From: a virus | Direction: 5' to 3' (one strand) | DNA length: 37,782 bases | IMG/VR virus record: IMGVR_UViG_3300030117_000497 | Coordinates: 1-37,782 of that record | Shown here: positions 24,838 to 32,140 of the stretch, piece by piece | Numbering within the stretch: the first letter of the stretch is position 1 | How the letters are laid out: each line of letters opens with the position of its first letter | The notes under the pieces: model-generated | Told to the model about the DNA's origin: nothing | The model's input: only the letters and a program-made list of their open reading frames with translations | The model's database searches: none | Position numbers and translations under genes: made by a program

Positions 24838-25876
24838 TGCTAACAATGTTAACGATGCTTTTAGAAAAGGCGTTGATTTATTTAGAAGCGATGTAAATTT
24901 TAGAAGACAAGAAAGCCGTAACGGAACAACGCTAGAGTGTATCCATCCAGTTACGACAGTCTATGAAAAACCTTGGGAGCGAGTTTTATTAGAGAAGACT
25001 CGAGATGCTAACCCGTTTTTCCACCTAGTAGAAGCTATCTGGATGATGGCAGGTTCCGAGAACCTAAGACAGCTTACTCATTTTAACGACGGCATGAAAC
25101 GGTTCTCTGATGACGGTAAAACACTAAACGGGGCGTATGGTCATAGGTGGTTAAACACTTTTAAGCTGAACCAAATAGAAACTGTGGTTTCTATGTTAAA
25201 GAAAGACCCAGACTCAAGGCGTTGTGTTATTCAGATGTGGAACGCTGTAAAAGATCTAAACAGCTCTAGCATAGACATCCCTTGCAACACCAATATCTAT
25301 TTTAAGATTCGAGAAGGCGAGCTGCAGATGACAGTCTGTAACAGGTCTAACGATATGATCTGGGGAGCTTACGGAGCGAACGTAGTTCATATGTCAGTTC
25401 TTCAAGAATATATAGCCGCGAGACTCGACGTGCCGATGGGTAAGTACTATCAAATTAGCGATAGCTTTCATGTCTACGAAACCGAACAGTGGGAAAAGAT
25501 TCGCTTAATAGATTTCGACGGGTTTTATCAACAACTCCCTATGTACTATCCCAAAAAACAAGTGCCAATAGTTAACCACCCTCAAACATTTCTATATGAG
25601 TGTAAGTATTTCCTGAATTGTCTACCTGTGAATAAAGACTTAGAGCTAAGTATTGCAGACTGTAACTCGATCAGCTGGGACAGTTTTAAGAATAACATTT
25701 TTCCGTTTGTCATTGAACCAATGATTAAAGCATTTACACAACACAAGAAGAGAGACTACGTTGAAAGTTATAGAGAGATTGAAAGAATTCAAGCAGAAGA
25801 TTGGCAAGAAGCCGCTTTTGCATGGATCAAGAAAAGACAACTCAATTGGGAGGCAAAACATGGCACTGGATCCTAA
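24824..25876 (+). CDS. Thymidylate synthase-like enzyme, possible dUMP hydroxymethylase
   Basis: A 350-residue member of the thymidylate synthase/deoxypyrimidine hydroxymethylase superfamily. Visible: NGAYGHRW (102-109), phosphate-binding SRRCVIQMWN (131-140), catalytic C154 in DIPCNTN, NRSNDMIWGAYGAN (173-186) and HVYE (216-219). N186 sits where thymidylate synthases have the Asn that selects dUMP; dCMP hydroxymethylases carry Asp there. So the substrate should be dUMP, giving dTMP or, in hypermodifying phages, 5-hydroxymethyl-dUMP. The two cannot be separated by eye. It is somewhat longer than bacterial ThyA (264). ATG 24824 with RBS ggagag is preferred to an upstream TTG. Context favours the hydroxymethylase reading. 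Confidence 0.82.
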   Translation: MKVISANNVNDAFRKGVDLFRSDVNFRRQESRNGTTLECIHPVTTVYEKPWERVLLEKTRDANPFFHLVEAIWMMAGSENLRQLTHFNDGMKRFSDDGKTLNGAYGHRWLNTFKLNQIETVVSMLKKDPDSRRCVIQMWNAVKDLNSSSIDIPCNTNIYFKIREGELQMTVCNRSNDMIWGAYGANVVHMSVLQEYIAARLDVPMGKYYQISDSFHVYETEQWEKIRLIDFDGFYQQLPMYYPKKQVPIVNHPQTFLYECKYFLNCLPVNKDLELSIADCNSISWDSFKNNIFPFVIEPMIKAFTQHKKRDYVESYREIERIQAEDWQEAAFAWIKKRQLNWEAKHGTGS

Positions 25877-26195
25877 GTGGCAGGTTATAAAAGATATCGC
25901 ACAGCACGATATAAACAGCTTAATCGAATCTGAGAAGTCTTACGGAGACTCTTGGAAACGTAGGGGAGGGACTGGGGCTTTTATGATGTTAGCCCGTAAG
26001 TTCGACCGTATCGAACAACAGAGTAAAGACTGTAATTACGATGTGTTCGAAGCAGGAGGCAAGTATATCGGAGAGGACGGGTTACTTGATGACATAGGAG
26101 ATCTGAGACGGTATCTGCTTCTAGTAGAAAGCGAGATCAGAACGAACAACACAGACATAAGGAGGCTAGAACATTGGGAATCGGAAGAAGAATAA
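25860..26195 (+). CDS. NMAD1-like (DUF1599) nucleotide-modification-associated protein
   Basis: A 111-residue protein resembling Pfam DUF1599, renamed nucleotide modification associated domain 1. The diagnostic parts are SYGDSW (27-32) and GGTGAFMMLARKFDR (36-50), followed by an acidic helix (LLDDIGDLRRYLLLVESEI). The family is all-helical, possibly MazG-like, and is repeatedly found beside thymidylate-synthase-like and base-modification genes of phages. ATG 25860 has RBS gggagg and overlaps the preceding gene by 17 nt; a longer reading from 25761 is a frame artefact. It supports the base-modification interpretation of the cluster. Confidence 0.72.
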   Translation: MALDPKWQVIKDIAQHDINSLIESEKSYGDSWKRRGGTGAFMMLARKFDRIEQQSKDCNYDVFEAGGKYIGEDGLLDDIGDLRRYLLLVESEIRTNNTDIRRLEHWESEEE

Positions 26196-26347
26196 ACTAC
26201 TGGTTTAGACTTAAGGTATTGGTGCTCTACTTTAAAAGCAAATGGAATAGAGATTCTAAAATCAAGCTAGACAAATACGATCCAGAAATACACTCTAAGA
26301 AAGAAGATGCAGCAGAGACAGATACCACTAATCACTCCAGAAAGTAG
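26174..26347 (+). CDS. Small basic protein with TTG start
   Basis: A 57-residue open frame starting at TTG 26174, with ggaggctagaaca upstream (GGAGG 8 nt away). The product begins LGIGRRINYWFRLKVLVLYF and has a short hydrophobic/aromatic N-terminal half and a charged C-terminal half (KYDPEIHSKKED). It bridges the otherwise uncovered stretch before the polymerase and overlaps both neighbours, which fits translational coupling. No family recognised; annotation rests on RBS and position. Confidence 0.45.
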   Translation: MGIGRRINYWFRLKVLVLYFKSKWNRDSKIKLDKYDPEIHSKKEDAAETDTTNHSRK

Positions 26348-28166
26348 TTGGTCAGCACCTAGTGTTCTCCCTCGTTTCGACGAGCATGAACCACTAGCAG
26401 TAGACCTAGAAACATATGATCCAGCTCTCCGTGAAAGGGGGCCAGGATGGGCGACGGGGGAAGGTCACATCGTAGGTATCGCCGTTTCATCTAACTCATG
26501 GAGTGGCTATCTCCCCATTCGCCATGAGGGTGGTGGAAACTTAGAAGAAGAAATAGTGCTTCGTTGGCTAAAGAAAACTCTCTCCAACCATAAAGGTTCT
26601 TTAGTCTTTCATAATGCACTCTACGATGTGGGCTGGTTAAAGCGAGAAGGAATAGACTTAACGTGTCAAATCTACGACACGATGTTTGCTGCTCCTCTCC
26701 TTGACGAGCACCGTCGCTCATACTCTCTTAATGCTTTGGGGAAGGATTACTGTGCTGCGGAGAAGGATGAGTCACTGCTAGAGGAGGCTGCTAAGGCGTG
26801 GGGAGTAAATGCCAAATCTGGTATGTATGCTCTACCGGCTAAATACGTTGGGCCATACGCTGAGCAGGACGCAGTGCTTACTCTACAGTTATGGAATCAG
26901 CTCTACCCTAGAATCCAGGAAGAAGGGCTAGAGAAGATTTTCAAGCTAGAGTGCGATTTGATTCCGTTGTTGATCGAGATGAGATGGAAAGGAGTGCGAG
27001 TAGACCTAGATCGAGCAGAGCAGGTCGCCGAGGAGCTGTCGAAAAAAGAACAGCAACTGCTGGTCGAGTTTAAGAGAAGGTTTGGAACCAGCGTAGAGAT
27101 CTGGGCGAACGCTTCGATACAGAAGGCGTTTGACGCTAACGATATCTGGTATCCTCGGACTGAGAAAGGCATGGCGAGTTTCCAAGCCCCGTGGCTAGAG
27201 GCTCATGAGCATCCTCTACCTAAGATGATTGTACAAGCTCGGAAGTGGAATAAAGCACGCACTACTTTTGTTGAGAAAATGATCCTGGGTCATCAAGTTG
27301 ACGGAAGAATACATGCAGAAGCCCACCCTCTAAGAAACGACTCGGGAGGGACAGTTAGCGGTAGATTTAGCTACACCAACCCAAATTTACAGCAGGTTCC
27401 CGCTCGAGACCCAGAGCTAGGAAAGCTAATACGATCATTATTTATACCGGAACAGGACGCGATCTGGGGCGCGTTCGACTATTCGCAACAGGAGCCTAGA
27501 TTAACTGTGCATTACGCCTATAAGATGAATCTACGAGGCTCAGAGGACGCGGTTAAGGCGTACTCGGAAGAAGGAGCTGATTTCCATCAGATCGTAGCGG
27601 ATATGGCTAATATTCCTAGGAAACAAGCTAAGAACATCAACCTAGGACTGACTTATGGAATGGGGCACACCAAGCTGATTAAAGAGCTGGGAGTAGAGGA
27701 AGATGAGGCTCGCACTCTACTCGAGCAATACCACCAGAGAGTACCGTTCATCAGAGCCTTACAGGACCAGTGTGCTAGAGTAGCACTAGAACGAGGACAT
27801 ATAAAAACACTCGGAGGAAGAAAGTGCCGCTTCGACTTTTGGGAACCTGTTCATGGAGACGGTCTACCACTAGTAGAAGAAGAGGCAAAAGAGACCTACG
27901 GAAACATAAGACGCTCTTACACCTACAAGGCACTAAACAGATTGATTCAAGGGTCAGCAGCAGATATGACGAAGATTGCGATGCTAGACCTCTGGAAAGA
28001 GGGTTATATCCCTCACTTACAGATTCATGACGAACTAGACTATTCAGTCGGATCAAAGGAGGAAGGTGAATTTATCATGGAGAAAATGGCAAAATGCGTA
28101 GACTTATCCGTGCCACTAGTTGTGGACGCAGAGTATGGAGAAACTTGGGGAGACTCTGCAGAATGA
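26307..28166 (+). CDS. polA: Family A DNA polymerase (PolA-like) with 3'-5' exonuclease
   Basis: A 619-residue replicative polymerase without the 5'-3' exonuclease domain. Proofreading domain: Exo I D33-x-E35 in AVDLETYD, Exo II FHNALYD (D107), Exo III YAEQD (D188). Polymerase domain: RNDSGGTVSGRFSYTNPNLQ (about 343-362), motif A D391-YSQQEPR, motif B RKQAKNINLGLTYG (438-451) with K442, Y450 and G451, motif C H574-D575-E576. All catalytic residues are intact. The residue equivalent to E. coli F762 is L446, the Leu762 type known from marine phages. QQEP replaces the usual QIEL after motif A Asp, as in many marine phage enzymes. Encoded downstream of the modification genes and overlapping the HTH gene by 4 nt. 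Confidence 0.95.
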   Translation: MQQRQIPLITPESSWSAPSVLPRFDEHEPLAVDLETYDPALRERGPGWATGEGHIVGIAVSSNSWSGYLPIRHEGGGNLEEEIVLRWLKKTLSNHKGSLVFHNALYDVGWLKREGIDLTCQIYDTMFAAPLLDEHRRSYSLNALGKDYCAAEKDESLLEEAAKAWGVNAKSGMYALPAKYVGPYAEQDAVLTLQLWNQLYPRIQEEGLEKIFKLECDLIPLLIEMRWKGVRVDLDRAEQVAEELSKKEQQLLVEFKRRFGTSVEIWANASIQKAFDANDIWYPRTEKGMASFQAPWLEAHEHPLPKMIVQARKWNKARTTFVEKMILGHQVDGRIHAEAHPLRNDSGGTVSGRFSYTNPNLQQVPARDPELGKLIRSLFIPEQDAIWGAFDYSQQEPRLTVHYAYKMNLRGSEDAVKAYSEEGADFHQIVADMANIPRKQAKNINLGLTYGMGHTKLIKELGVEEDEARTLLEQYHQRVPFIRALQDQCARVALERGHIKTLGGRKCRFDFWEPVHGDGLPLVEEEAKETYGNIRRSYTYKALNRLIQGSAADMTKIAMLDLWKEGYIPHLQIHDELDYSVGSKEEGEFIMEKMAKCVDLSVPLVVDAEYGETWGDSAE

Positions 28167-28354
28167 GTAAGGGAATTAGTAACGAAAAGAAAGAAGAAAA
28201 CAGACAGCTCTACCGATCAATCTACGAAGAGTATAACAAAGGCGACACCACTTTAGCTCTACTCGGGAAAAAGTATGGGTTGACCAAACAGAGAATATGG
28301 CAGATCGTGAGTCGCTCGAGCCTAGGAGACGGTGATTATTTCTACAAAGACTGA
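28163..28354 (+). CDS. Small helix-turn-helix protein
   Basis: A 63-residue protein with a probable HTH at residues 30-51 (TLALLGKKYGLTKQRIWQIV), of the sigma-70 region-4/recombinase type that reads -35-like DNA. ATG 28163 is chosen because it overlaps the polymerase stop (ATGA); a longer frame from 28094 would read through polymerase motifs out of frame. It could be a small transcription regulator, possibly of the repeated promoters found downstream, which is speculative. It overlaps the next gene by 1 nt. Confidence 0.72.
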   Translation: MSKGISNEKKEENRQLYRSIYEEYNKGDTTLALLGKKYGLTKQRIWQIVSRSSLGDGDYFYKD

Positions 28355-28737
28355 TGCCTAGAGAAGCTCGACTCTGGAATTCGTTAAAGACGAACCTGAA
28401 GAACCAGCTTCACCTGCAAAGAATCGAGACAGGAATCACTGCCTCAGGAGTTCCTGACGTGAACTGTTGCTATGAAGGAATAGAGTTCTGGATAGAACTA
28501 AAATCAATCAAAGGAAACCAGCTGACTCTGAGTCCTATGCAAATTGCTTGGATGGCAACCAGAGCTAAGTTTGGAGGGACTTGCTACGTGTTAGCTCAAA
28601 AACAAAAAGAAATAAAATTATTTCGGGTAGTAGACCTAGCGCAGTTAAAGACTTTGACATGGAAAAGCGAGCCAACGCTTCATTTAAAGTCTCCGTACGA
28701 GTGGGGTTTGCTCCTTAAAGTCTTTAAAAATGGTTAA
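28354..28737 (+). CDS. VRR-NUC-like PD-(D/E)xK nuclease
   Basis: A 127-residue single-domain nuclease of the VRR-NUC family. Catalytic residues: G32-V-P-D35, then E48-L-K50 in FWIELK, then LSPMQIAWM (58-66) with the Gln and Trp conserved in this family. Such phage proteins are thought to resolve branched DNA, for instance as Holliday-junction or flap nucleases. Overlaps the HTH gene by 1 nt (TGATG) and closes the operon that began at 22333. Length is typical. Confidence 0.85.
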   Translation: MPREARLWNSLKTNLKNQLHLQRIETGITASGVPDVNCCYEGIEFWIELKSIKGNQLTLSPMQIAWMATRAKFGGTCYVLAQKQKEIKLFRVVDLAQLKTLTWKSEPTLHLKSPYEWGLLLKVFKNG

Positions 28738-28748
28738 ATTCTTTTTAA

Positions 28749-28796
28749 ATTCTTTTTACCTACTCCTTTACTTTCCAAAAAGCCGCCCCTTATACT
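28749..28796 (+). promoter_or_regulatory. Strong promoter module before DUF932-like gene
   Basis: Upstream block attctttttacctactcc (28749-28766), -35 TTTACT (28767-28772), 18-nt spacer, -10 TATACT (28791-28796). The predicted start near 28803 coincides with the first base of a hairpin. Same architecture recurs at 33226, 35160 and 36817. Confidence 0.7.
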
Positions 28797-28802
28797 TATA
28801 AA

Positions 28803-28839
28803 GGTAACGCGGCACGCCGCTTACCAAAGCCCCGAAAGG
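28803..28839 (+). promoter_or_regulatory. 5'-terminal mRNA hairpins
   Basis: GGTAA (28803-28807) pairs with TTACC (28821-28825) and GCGG with CCGC inside, around a CACG loop with one bulged C. A second small stem CCC-GAAA-GGG follows (about 28832-28840). These begin at the predicted transcription start and would sit at the 5' end of the mRNA, where such hairpins usually protect against decay. Confidence 0.5.
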
Positions 28840-28867
28840 GAAACAGAAAGTAGAATAGGAGCACAAT

Positions 28868-29893
28868 ATGGTAGCAGCAGTAGAAACCATGGCGTGGACA
28901 GGAGACGTGCCTTGGCACGGGGAAGGCGTAAAAGTCGACCCGAACCTGTCACCACGTGAGATGATGGTTGCAGCAGGACTTGATTGGTCTGTTAGCAAAC
29001 GTCCAGGATATACAATCGATACCCCGAAATACGGGGACGATTCAGGGTTGATGCAAACCCCTAGCAGTAACTTTATTGTTAGAGATAGCGACAACTCCAT
29101 CCTCGGTCATTGCGGCAACAACTATATACCCGTACAAAACGAGCGTATCTTCGACTTCTTTCAGAAGTTTGCTAAAGAGACGAACGTCACGATGGAAACT
29201 GCCGGTAGCTTACGCAACGGTAAAGACATCTGGGCACTCGCTAAATTGAACGGTGGCTTTGAACTTCCAGGAGGCGACGAAATAAACGACTACTTGTTGT
29301 TTCGACAGCCCCACGAACCAGGACATAAGTTGCTAGTTCGTGACACTGAGATACGAGTTGTGTGTAACAACACATTGCAATTCGCACTCGGTAAGGAAGC
29401 GAAAGGCGAGTTTCGTATGAGTCATATACATGACTTTAACGACGACATGGCTAGGGAAGCGGCTATGGCAGTTGGTCTTATGAAAGAGACAACAGCTGAA
29501 TTCCAACAAACCGCTGAGTTCTTAGCTAAGAAGAAAGCACAGCACTCTAACGTGTTAGAGTACATTGCTCGTATTTACCAACCTGCTGTGTACGAAGAGT
29601 ACGAAGAAAGCCGACGCCTCAAGGCAGATGGCAAGAAGGTTGGTGAGCTTACGCCTTTACGAGACGAGTTTAGCAAGTTTTCGAACTTGGTTGTAGACGC
29701 CTTGGAACAATCTCCAGGAGCCAACCTAAACTCTGCAAAAGGTACTTGGTGGGGAGCAGTTAACGCTGTGACCTATGTCGAGGATCATTTGCGTACAGGC
29801 GAGAACAAAGTATACAACGCTTTGTTCGGAGACAGCTCGAAGCGTAAGACACAAGCTCTTGAGCTTGCGGTCGATTATGCGAGGGCAGCGTAA
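28868..29893 (+). CDS. DUF932 / phage-plasmid-like protein
   Basis: A 341-residue protein of the DUF932 family (TIGR03299-like), found in phages and plasmids with unknown biochemical role. Diagnostic parts: VPWHGEGVKVDPNLSPREMM near residue 15-35, FFQKFAKETNVTMETAGSLR, LARLNGG-type LAKLNGGFELPGGDEINDYL, and RDTEIRVVCNNTLQFAL with the conserved VCNNTL. It is preceded by the promoter at 28767 and an RBS aataggagcac. Being alone behind a strong promoter suggests high expression. Confidence 0.85.
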   Translation: MVAAVETMAWTGDVPWHGEGVKVDPNLSPREMMVAAGLDWSVSKRPGYTIDTPKYGDDSGLMQTPSSNFIVRDSDNSILGHCGNNYIPVQNERIFDFFQKFAKETNVTMETAGSLRNGKDIWALAKLNGGFELPGGDEINDYLLFRQPHEPGHKLLVRDTEIRVVCNNTLQFALGKEAKGEFRMSHIHDFNDDMAREAAMAVGLMKETTAEFQQTAEFLAKKKAQHSNVLEYIARIYQPAVYEEYEESRRLKADGKKVGELTPLRDEFSKFSNLVVDALEQSPGANLNSAKGTWWGAVNAVTYVEDHLRTGENKVYNALFGDSSKRKTQALELAVDYARAA

Positions 29894-29894
29894 T

Positions 29895-30176
29895 ATGGGA
29901 AGTGTGGTAAAACTTCACAACCATGTTGTGCTAGACCAAGAACTGATTAGTAGAATCTGGGCGGTTACGAACTTCTTGCGCAAGGACGGGGGCACAGCCC
30001 CCGCCATGCGCGAGCTTGCTGAAGAACTAGCAGAGATCATTCCTCTTAAGATGTATGATCAAAACTGTGGTTTATCTGACGAGTTCGCAGACTACGACGA
30101 TCTACTAGACGAATGGGCGGCTCCCATACGGGAACGCATGATACCAGTACCACAAGGGGAACTGCATGACAGATAA
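29895..30176 (+). CDS. Small hypothetical protein
   Basis: A 93-residue acidic protein, mostly helical (ELISRIWAVTNFLRKDGG; MRELAEELAEIIPLKMYDQN). No family recognised. ATG 29895 begins 1 nt after the DUF932-like stop; the longer frame from 29775 runs over that gene out of frame. Overlaps the next gene by 11 nt. Confidence 0.62.
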   Translation: MGSVVKLHNHVVLDQELISRIWAVTNFLRKDGGTAPAMRELAEELAEIIPLKMYDQNCGLSDEFADYDDLLDEWAAPIRERMIPVPQGELHDR

Positions 30177-30468
30177 CGAATGGGAGGGTATCGTACTAGA
30201 TACTGATATTCCTATACCTAAAGATACACGGGGAACTCGAGGAAGTCGATACCCTTGGCCGATATTCGAAGTAGGAAACTCTTTGTTTTTTACGCCTGAT
30301 GACGACGAAGATACGCCTAAGCGGTTAAAAAACCGACTAGACCAGTCTTGGCGCACACACAGTAAGAAACAAGATCCTGAGTGGAGGTTTACTTCACGTT
30401 TTTCAACAGAAACTGATCCTAAAACTAAAAAAGAACGCAGCGGCGTTCGAGTTTGGAGAATGAAGTAA
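30166..30468 (+). CDS. DUF7303-like small protein, copy 1
   Basis: A 100-residue basic protein. The core RYPWPIFEVGNSLFF and the end RFTSRFSTETD...GVRVWRMK match a widespread phage family of the form YPW-x2-x-VG-x-S-F, with a terminal VWR. The product of 31200-31454 is a divergent relative. These proteins look like small DNA-binding folds (WxxLxxGxSFFV, then FxxRxxxxGxRVWR), but the function is not known to me. Its stop overlaps the next ATG (TAATG). Confidence 0.68.
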   Translation: MTDNEWEGIVLDTDIPIPKDTRGTRGSRYPWPIFEVGNSLFFTPDDDEDTPKRLKNRLDQSWRTHSKKQDPEWRFTSRFSTETDPKTKKERSGVRVWRMK

Positions 30469-30665
30469 TGGATAAGGAAGTTGAGGAAGCTATTAAACAA
30501 CTCACAAAAATGTTAGACGACATTAATGCGTTGATGGATAGCATCAAAAAAGATGTATCGCTTTTAGCGGAAACTTTGGACGAACTCAACGTAATGCTTT
30601 ACCCAGATGAGGATTTTGGGCCAACGGGGGCTTATGTCAACCAAGACCCAGACCTCAAAAAATAG
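30468..30665 (+). CDS. Small coiled-coil protein
   Basis: A 65-residue acidic protein whose first 45 residues have heptad-like spacing of I, L and M (EEAIKQLTKMLDDINALMDS), then an extended tail. ATG 30468 is chosen because it overlaps the upstream stop; an in-frame TTG at 30453 is less likely. Probably oligomeric. No function recognised. Confidence 0.55.
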   Translation: MDKEVEEAIKQLTKMLDDINALMDSIKKDVSLLAETLDELNVMLYPDEDFGPTGAYVNQDPDLKK

Positions 30666-30668
30666 TCC

Positions 30669-30697
30669 TTTACTTTTTAGTACAGGGCTAGTAAGGT
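30669..30697 (+). promoter_or_regulatory. Possible promoter of the small-gene operon
   Basis: TTTACT (30669-30674) preceded by TCC as in the other modules, and TAAGGT (30692-30697) at 17-nt spacing. The -10 is poor, and the upstream block of the strong modules is absent. A short GCTG/CAGC stem-loop (30707-30724) lies in the leader before the RBS at about 30744. Weaker relative of the promoter family. Confidence 0.4.
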
Positions 30698-30754
30698 AAA
30701 AGACCGGCTGTTTTTTAGAGCAGCTTTAAATAGAAAGTAGAATGGAGAAATACC

Positions 30755-31144
30755 ATGGCAGCAACAACTGCAAAAAAGTCCTCGGCAACGAAGGCAAAAA
30801 CCGCGCCAGCTAAACCTGTCGCAAATAAGAATGGCATACCTGCCCCTACAGTCTCAAAGACTGGTCGCGCATTACAGCGTTTTGCTTACACTGGTAAGTT
30901 AGCGGCTGATGCAAAAACTAAAGCACCACAATTCGTTGCGGTGATACACGGTATGTCGGGGGACATAGAGTCTAAAGAGTTCAACTCCAAGGACTTTACG
31001 TTGCAATCCTGCTTAGACTTATGTGTTGACGAAGGTATTTTGTCAATGCCTAATACTAAGAAGCCTGAAAATCAGAAAAAACGCATTATTGCTTGCTACA
31101 AGCAGCGTTGGATCGAAGAAGGTTTCATCAAGCGGATTGGGTAG
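30755..31144 (+). CDS. Basic protein with Ala/Lys-rich tail, possible DNA-binding
   Basis: A 129-residue basic protein. Residues 1-25 are an A/K/T/P-rich tail (TAKKSSATKAKTAPAKP) like those of histone-H1-like and HU-extended proteins; the rest is a folded domain (LQRFAYTGKLAADAKTKAPQ; CYKQRWIEEGFIKRIG). It stands first behind a possible promoter with RBS aatggag. A nucleoid or DNA-binding role is suggested by composition only. Confidence 0.65.
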   Translation: MAATTAKKSSATKAKTAPAKPVANKNGIPAPTVSKTGRALQRFAYTGKLAADAKTKAPQFVAVIHGMSGDIESKEFNSKDFTLQSCLDLCVDEGILSMPNTKKPENQKKRIIACYKQRWIEEGFIKRIG

Positions 31145-31151
31145 TAAAACA

Positions 31152-31180
31152 CGTGGAAAGGGGGCGAAAGCCCCTAGACC
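31152..31180 (+). promoter_or_regulatory. Intergenic hairpin with GAAA loop
   Basis: GGGGC-GAAA-GCCCC lies between the 30755 and 31200 genes. A GNRA tetraloop on a short GC stem without a T-run after it suggests an mRNA-stability or processing element rather than a terminator. Confidence 0.4.
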
Positions 31181-31199
31181 ACCTGTAGAGGGAAAATTT

Positions 31200-31454
31200 A
31201 TGTCAGAACAACTTTATCCAATCGGGAAAGTATTAAAAAACATTCCTGCTCCTACAGAAGAGGGAGCAGGGAGACGACGAAGTTGGCCCATATTAAAAAT
31301 TGGAGAGTGTTTTTTTGTTGAAACTGAAGGGCAGTGCGCAAGTTTTATTTCATCACAACGATACCACCTTCGAAAGATCGGTATACTAGATGCAAAAGGA
31401 AGGTTTACGACGCAAAGAAAAAACAACCAAATTGGAATATGGAGAATCAAATGA
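31200..31454 (+). CDS. DUF7303-like small protein, copy 2
   Basis: An 84-residue protein related to the 30166 product: RRSWPILKIGECFFVET aligns with RYPWPIFEVGNSLFF, and GRFTTQRKNNQIGIWRIK aligns with the other copy's FTSR...GVRVWRMK ending. The middle part differs. ATG 31200 follows gagggaaaattt. The frame is open farther upstream but that part overlaps the preceding gene. Function unknown. Confidence 0.65.
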   Translation: MSEQLYPIGKVLKNIPAPTEEGAGRRRSWPILKIGECFFVETEGQCASFISSQRYHLRKIGILDAKGRFTTQRKNNQIGIWRIK

Positions 31455-31615
31455 ACATAACTCACGTTATCGACAGAGCCGAGCGAATTGACGCAATTAA
31501 CCAAGCGGCAGAAAAAACGACAGACCCTAGAATGAAAGAATTCTGGATAAGAACTCACAAAAAACTAATTAGGAATCTTAATGAAAGCAGAAATAGTAGA
31601 CGATGGAACGCTTGA
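31451..31615 (+). CDS. Small basic hypothetical protein
   Basis: A 54-residue basic helical protein (NITHVIDRAERIDAINQAAE, then MKEFWIRTHKKLIRNLNES). Starts at 31451 in an ATGA overlap with the upstream gene and overlaps the next gene by 35 nt. No family recognised. Confidence 0.55.
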   Translation: MNITHVIDRAERIDAINQAAEKTTDPRMKEFWIRTHKKLIRNLNESRNSRRWNA

Positions 31616-31946
31616 TACTGTAGTTCAATACAACGGTAAAGTACGAAGGTACGACACTGAAGTCAGATACTCTTACGACTCAGACGAAGAGTTTTTGAAC
31701 AGTGTCTTTAACGATTTTTACGACGAGGAAAGCGATGAGCTAGACATACTCTACGAATTAATGGAAGGCGACGCAACAGTATGCCTGACTTGCGCAGAGT
31801 GGTTTAGTTTCGATAAGCCTGACGAGTCGAAATATCATTCAATAGAATGTGAAACGTGCGGGTGGCACATGATGCTATCGAAAAAGTTACCAGAAGTACC
31901 TCCGCATCTACACAGGAGATTGGTGAGAGATAATAAGGATATATAA
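31581..31946 (+). CDS. Acidic protein with zinc ribbon
   Basis: A 121-residue protein. Residues 31-63 are acidic (many D and E); C68-L-T-C71 and C90-E-T-C93 form a likely zinc ribbon in the C-terminal half, with HSIECETCGWHM between aromatic residues. The start is inside the previous gene. The mix of an acidic domain and a ribbon suits a transcription or nuclease regulator, but there is no direct evidence. A gene-free, GC-richer, structured stretch follows. Confidence 0.65.
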   Translation: MKAEIVDDGTLDTVVQYNGKVRRYDTEVRYSYDSDEEFLNSVFNDFYDEESDELDILYELMEGDATVCLTCAEWFSFDKPDESKYHSIECETCGWHMMLSKKLPEVPPHLHRRLVRDNKDI

Positions 31947-31949
31947 AGT

Positions 31950-32140
31950 GTCCGATGCGTCATGAGATCCGGCGGGTAGTAGCGTCGGTGAGGGATTCCT
32001 GCGGCCTAACACAGCCGTTCAACCACCCTGCCATCGAAGTATGTTGGTAGGGATAAAAAAGGAGCGATGAAGCTCGTTTGCATCGGGGAGTGGTTTTTCT
32101 CATTTGTTATCCACTTCTGAATTTGACGACAATCGCTCCG
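31950..32140 (+). ncRNA. Candidate structured RNA / leader element
   Basis: A 227-nt gap without a credible gene, visibly richer in GC than its neighbours. Five stems can be drawn: CCGATG/CGTCGG (31952, 31983; one G-U), CGGC/GCCG (32002, 32014), CCCTGCC/GGTAGGG (32026, 32046; one G-U), GGAGCGAT/ATCGCTCC (32061, 32132; perfect) and GGAGTGG/CCACTTC inside it (32087, 32111). An alternative CGATG/CATCG hairpin (32065, 32081) excludes the perfect outer stem, so two conformations are possible. A 17-codon frame with a GGAG just upstream (32067-32120) lies in the switch region. Could be a small RNA or a regulator of the 32174 gene. Confidence 0.4.

Noticed and set aside
25761-25859. N-terminal extension of the NMAD1-like protein
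   Set aside because: It overlaps the thymidylate-synthase-like gene deeply; ATG 25860 has a GGAGG-type RBS.
28094-28162. Longer start for the small HTH protein
   Set aside because: The extra residues lie inside the polymerase gene, out of frame with it; ATG 28163 has the usual ATGA overlap.
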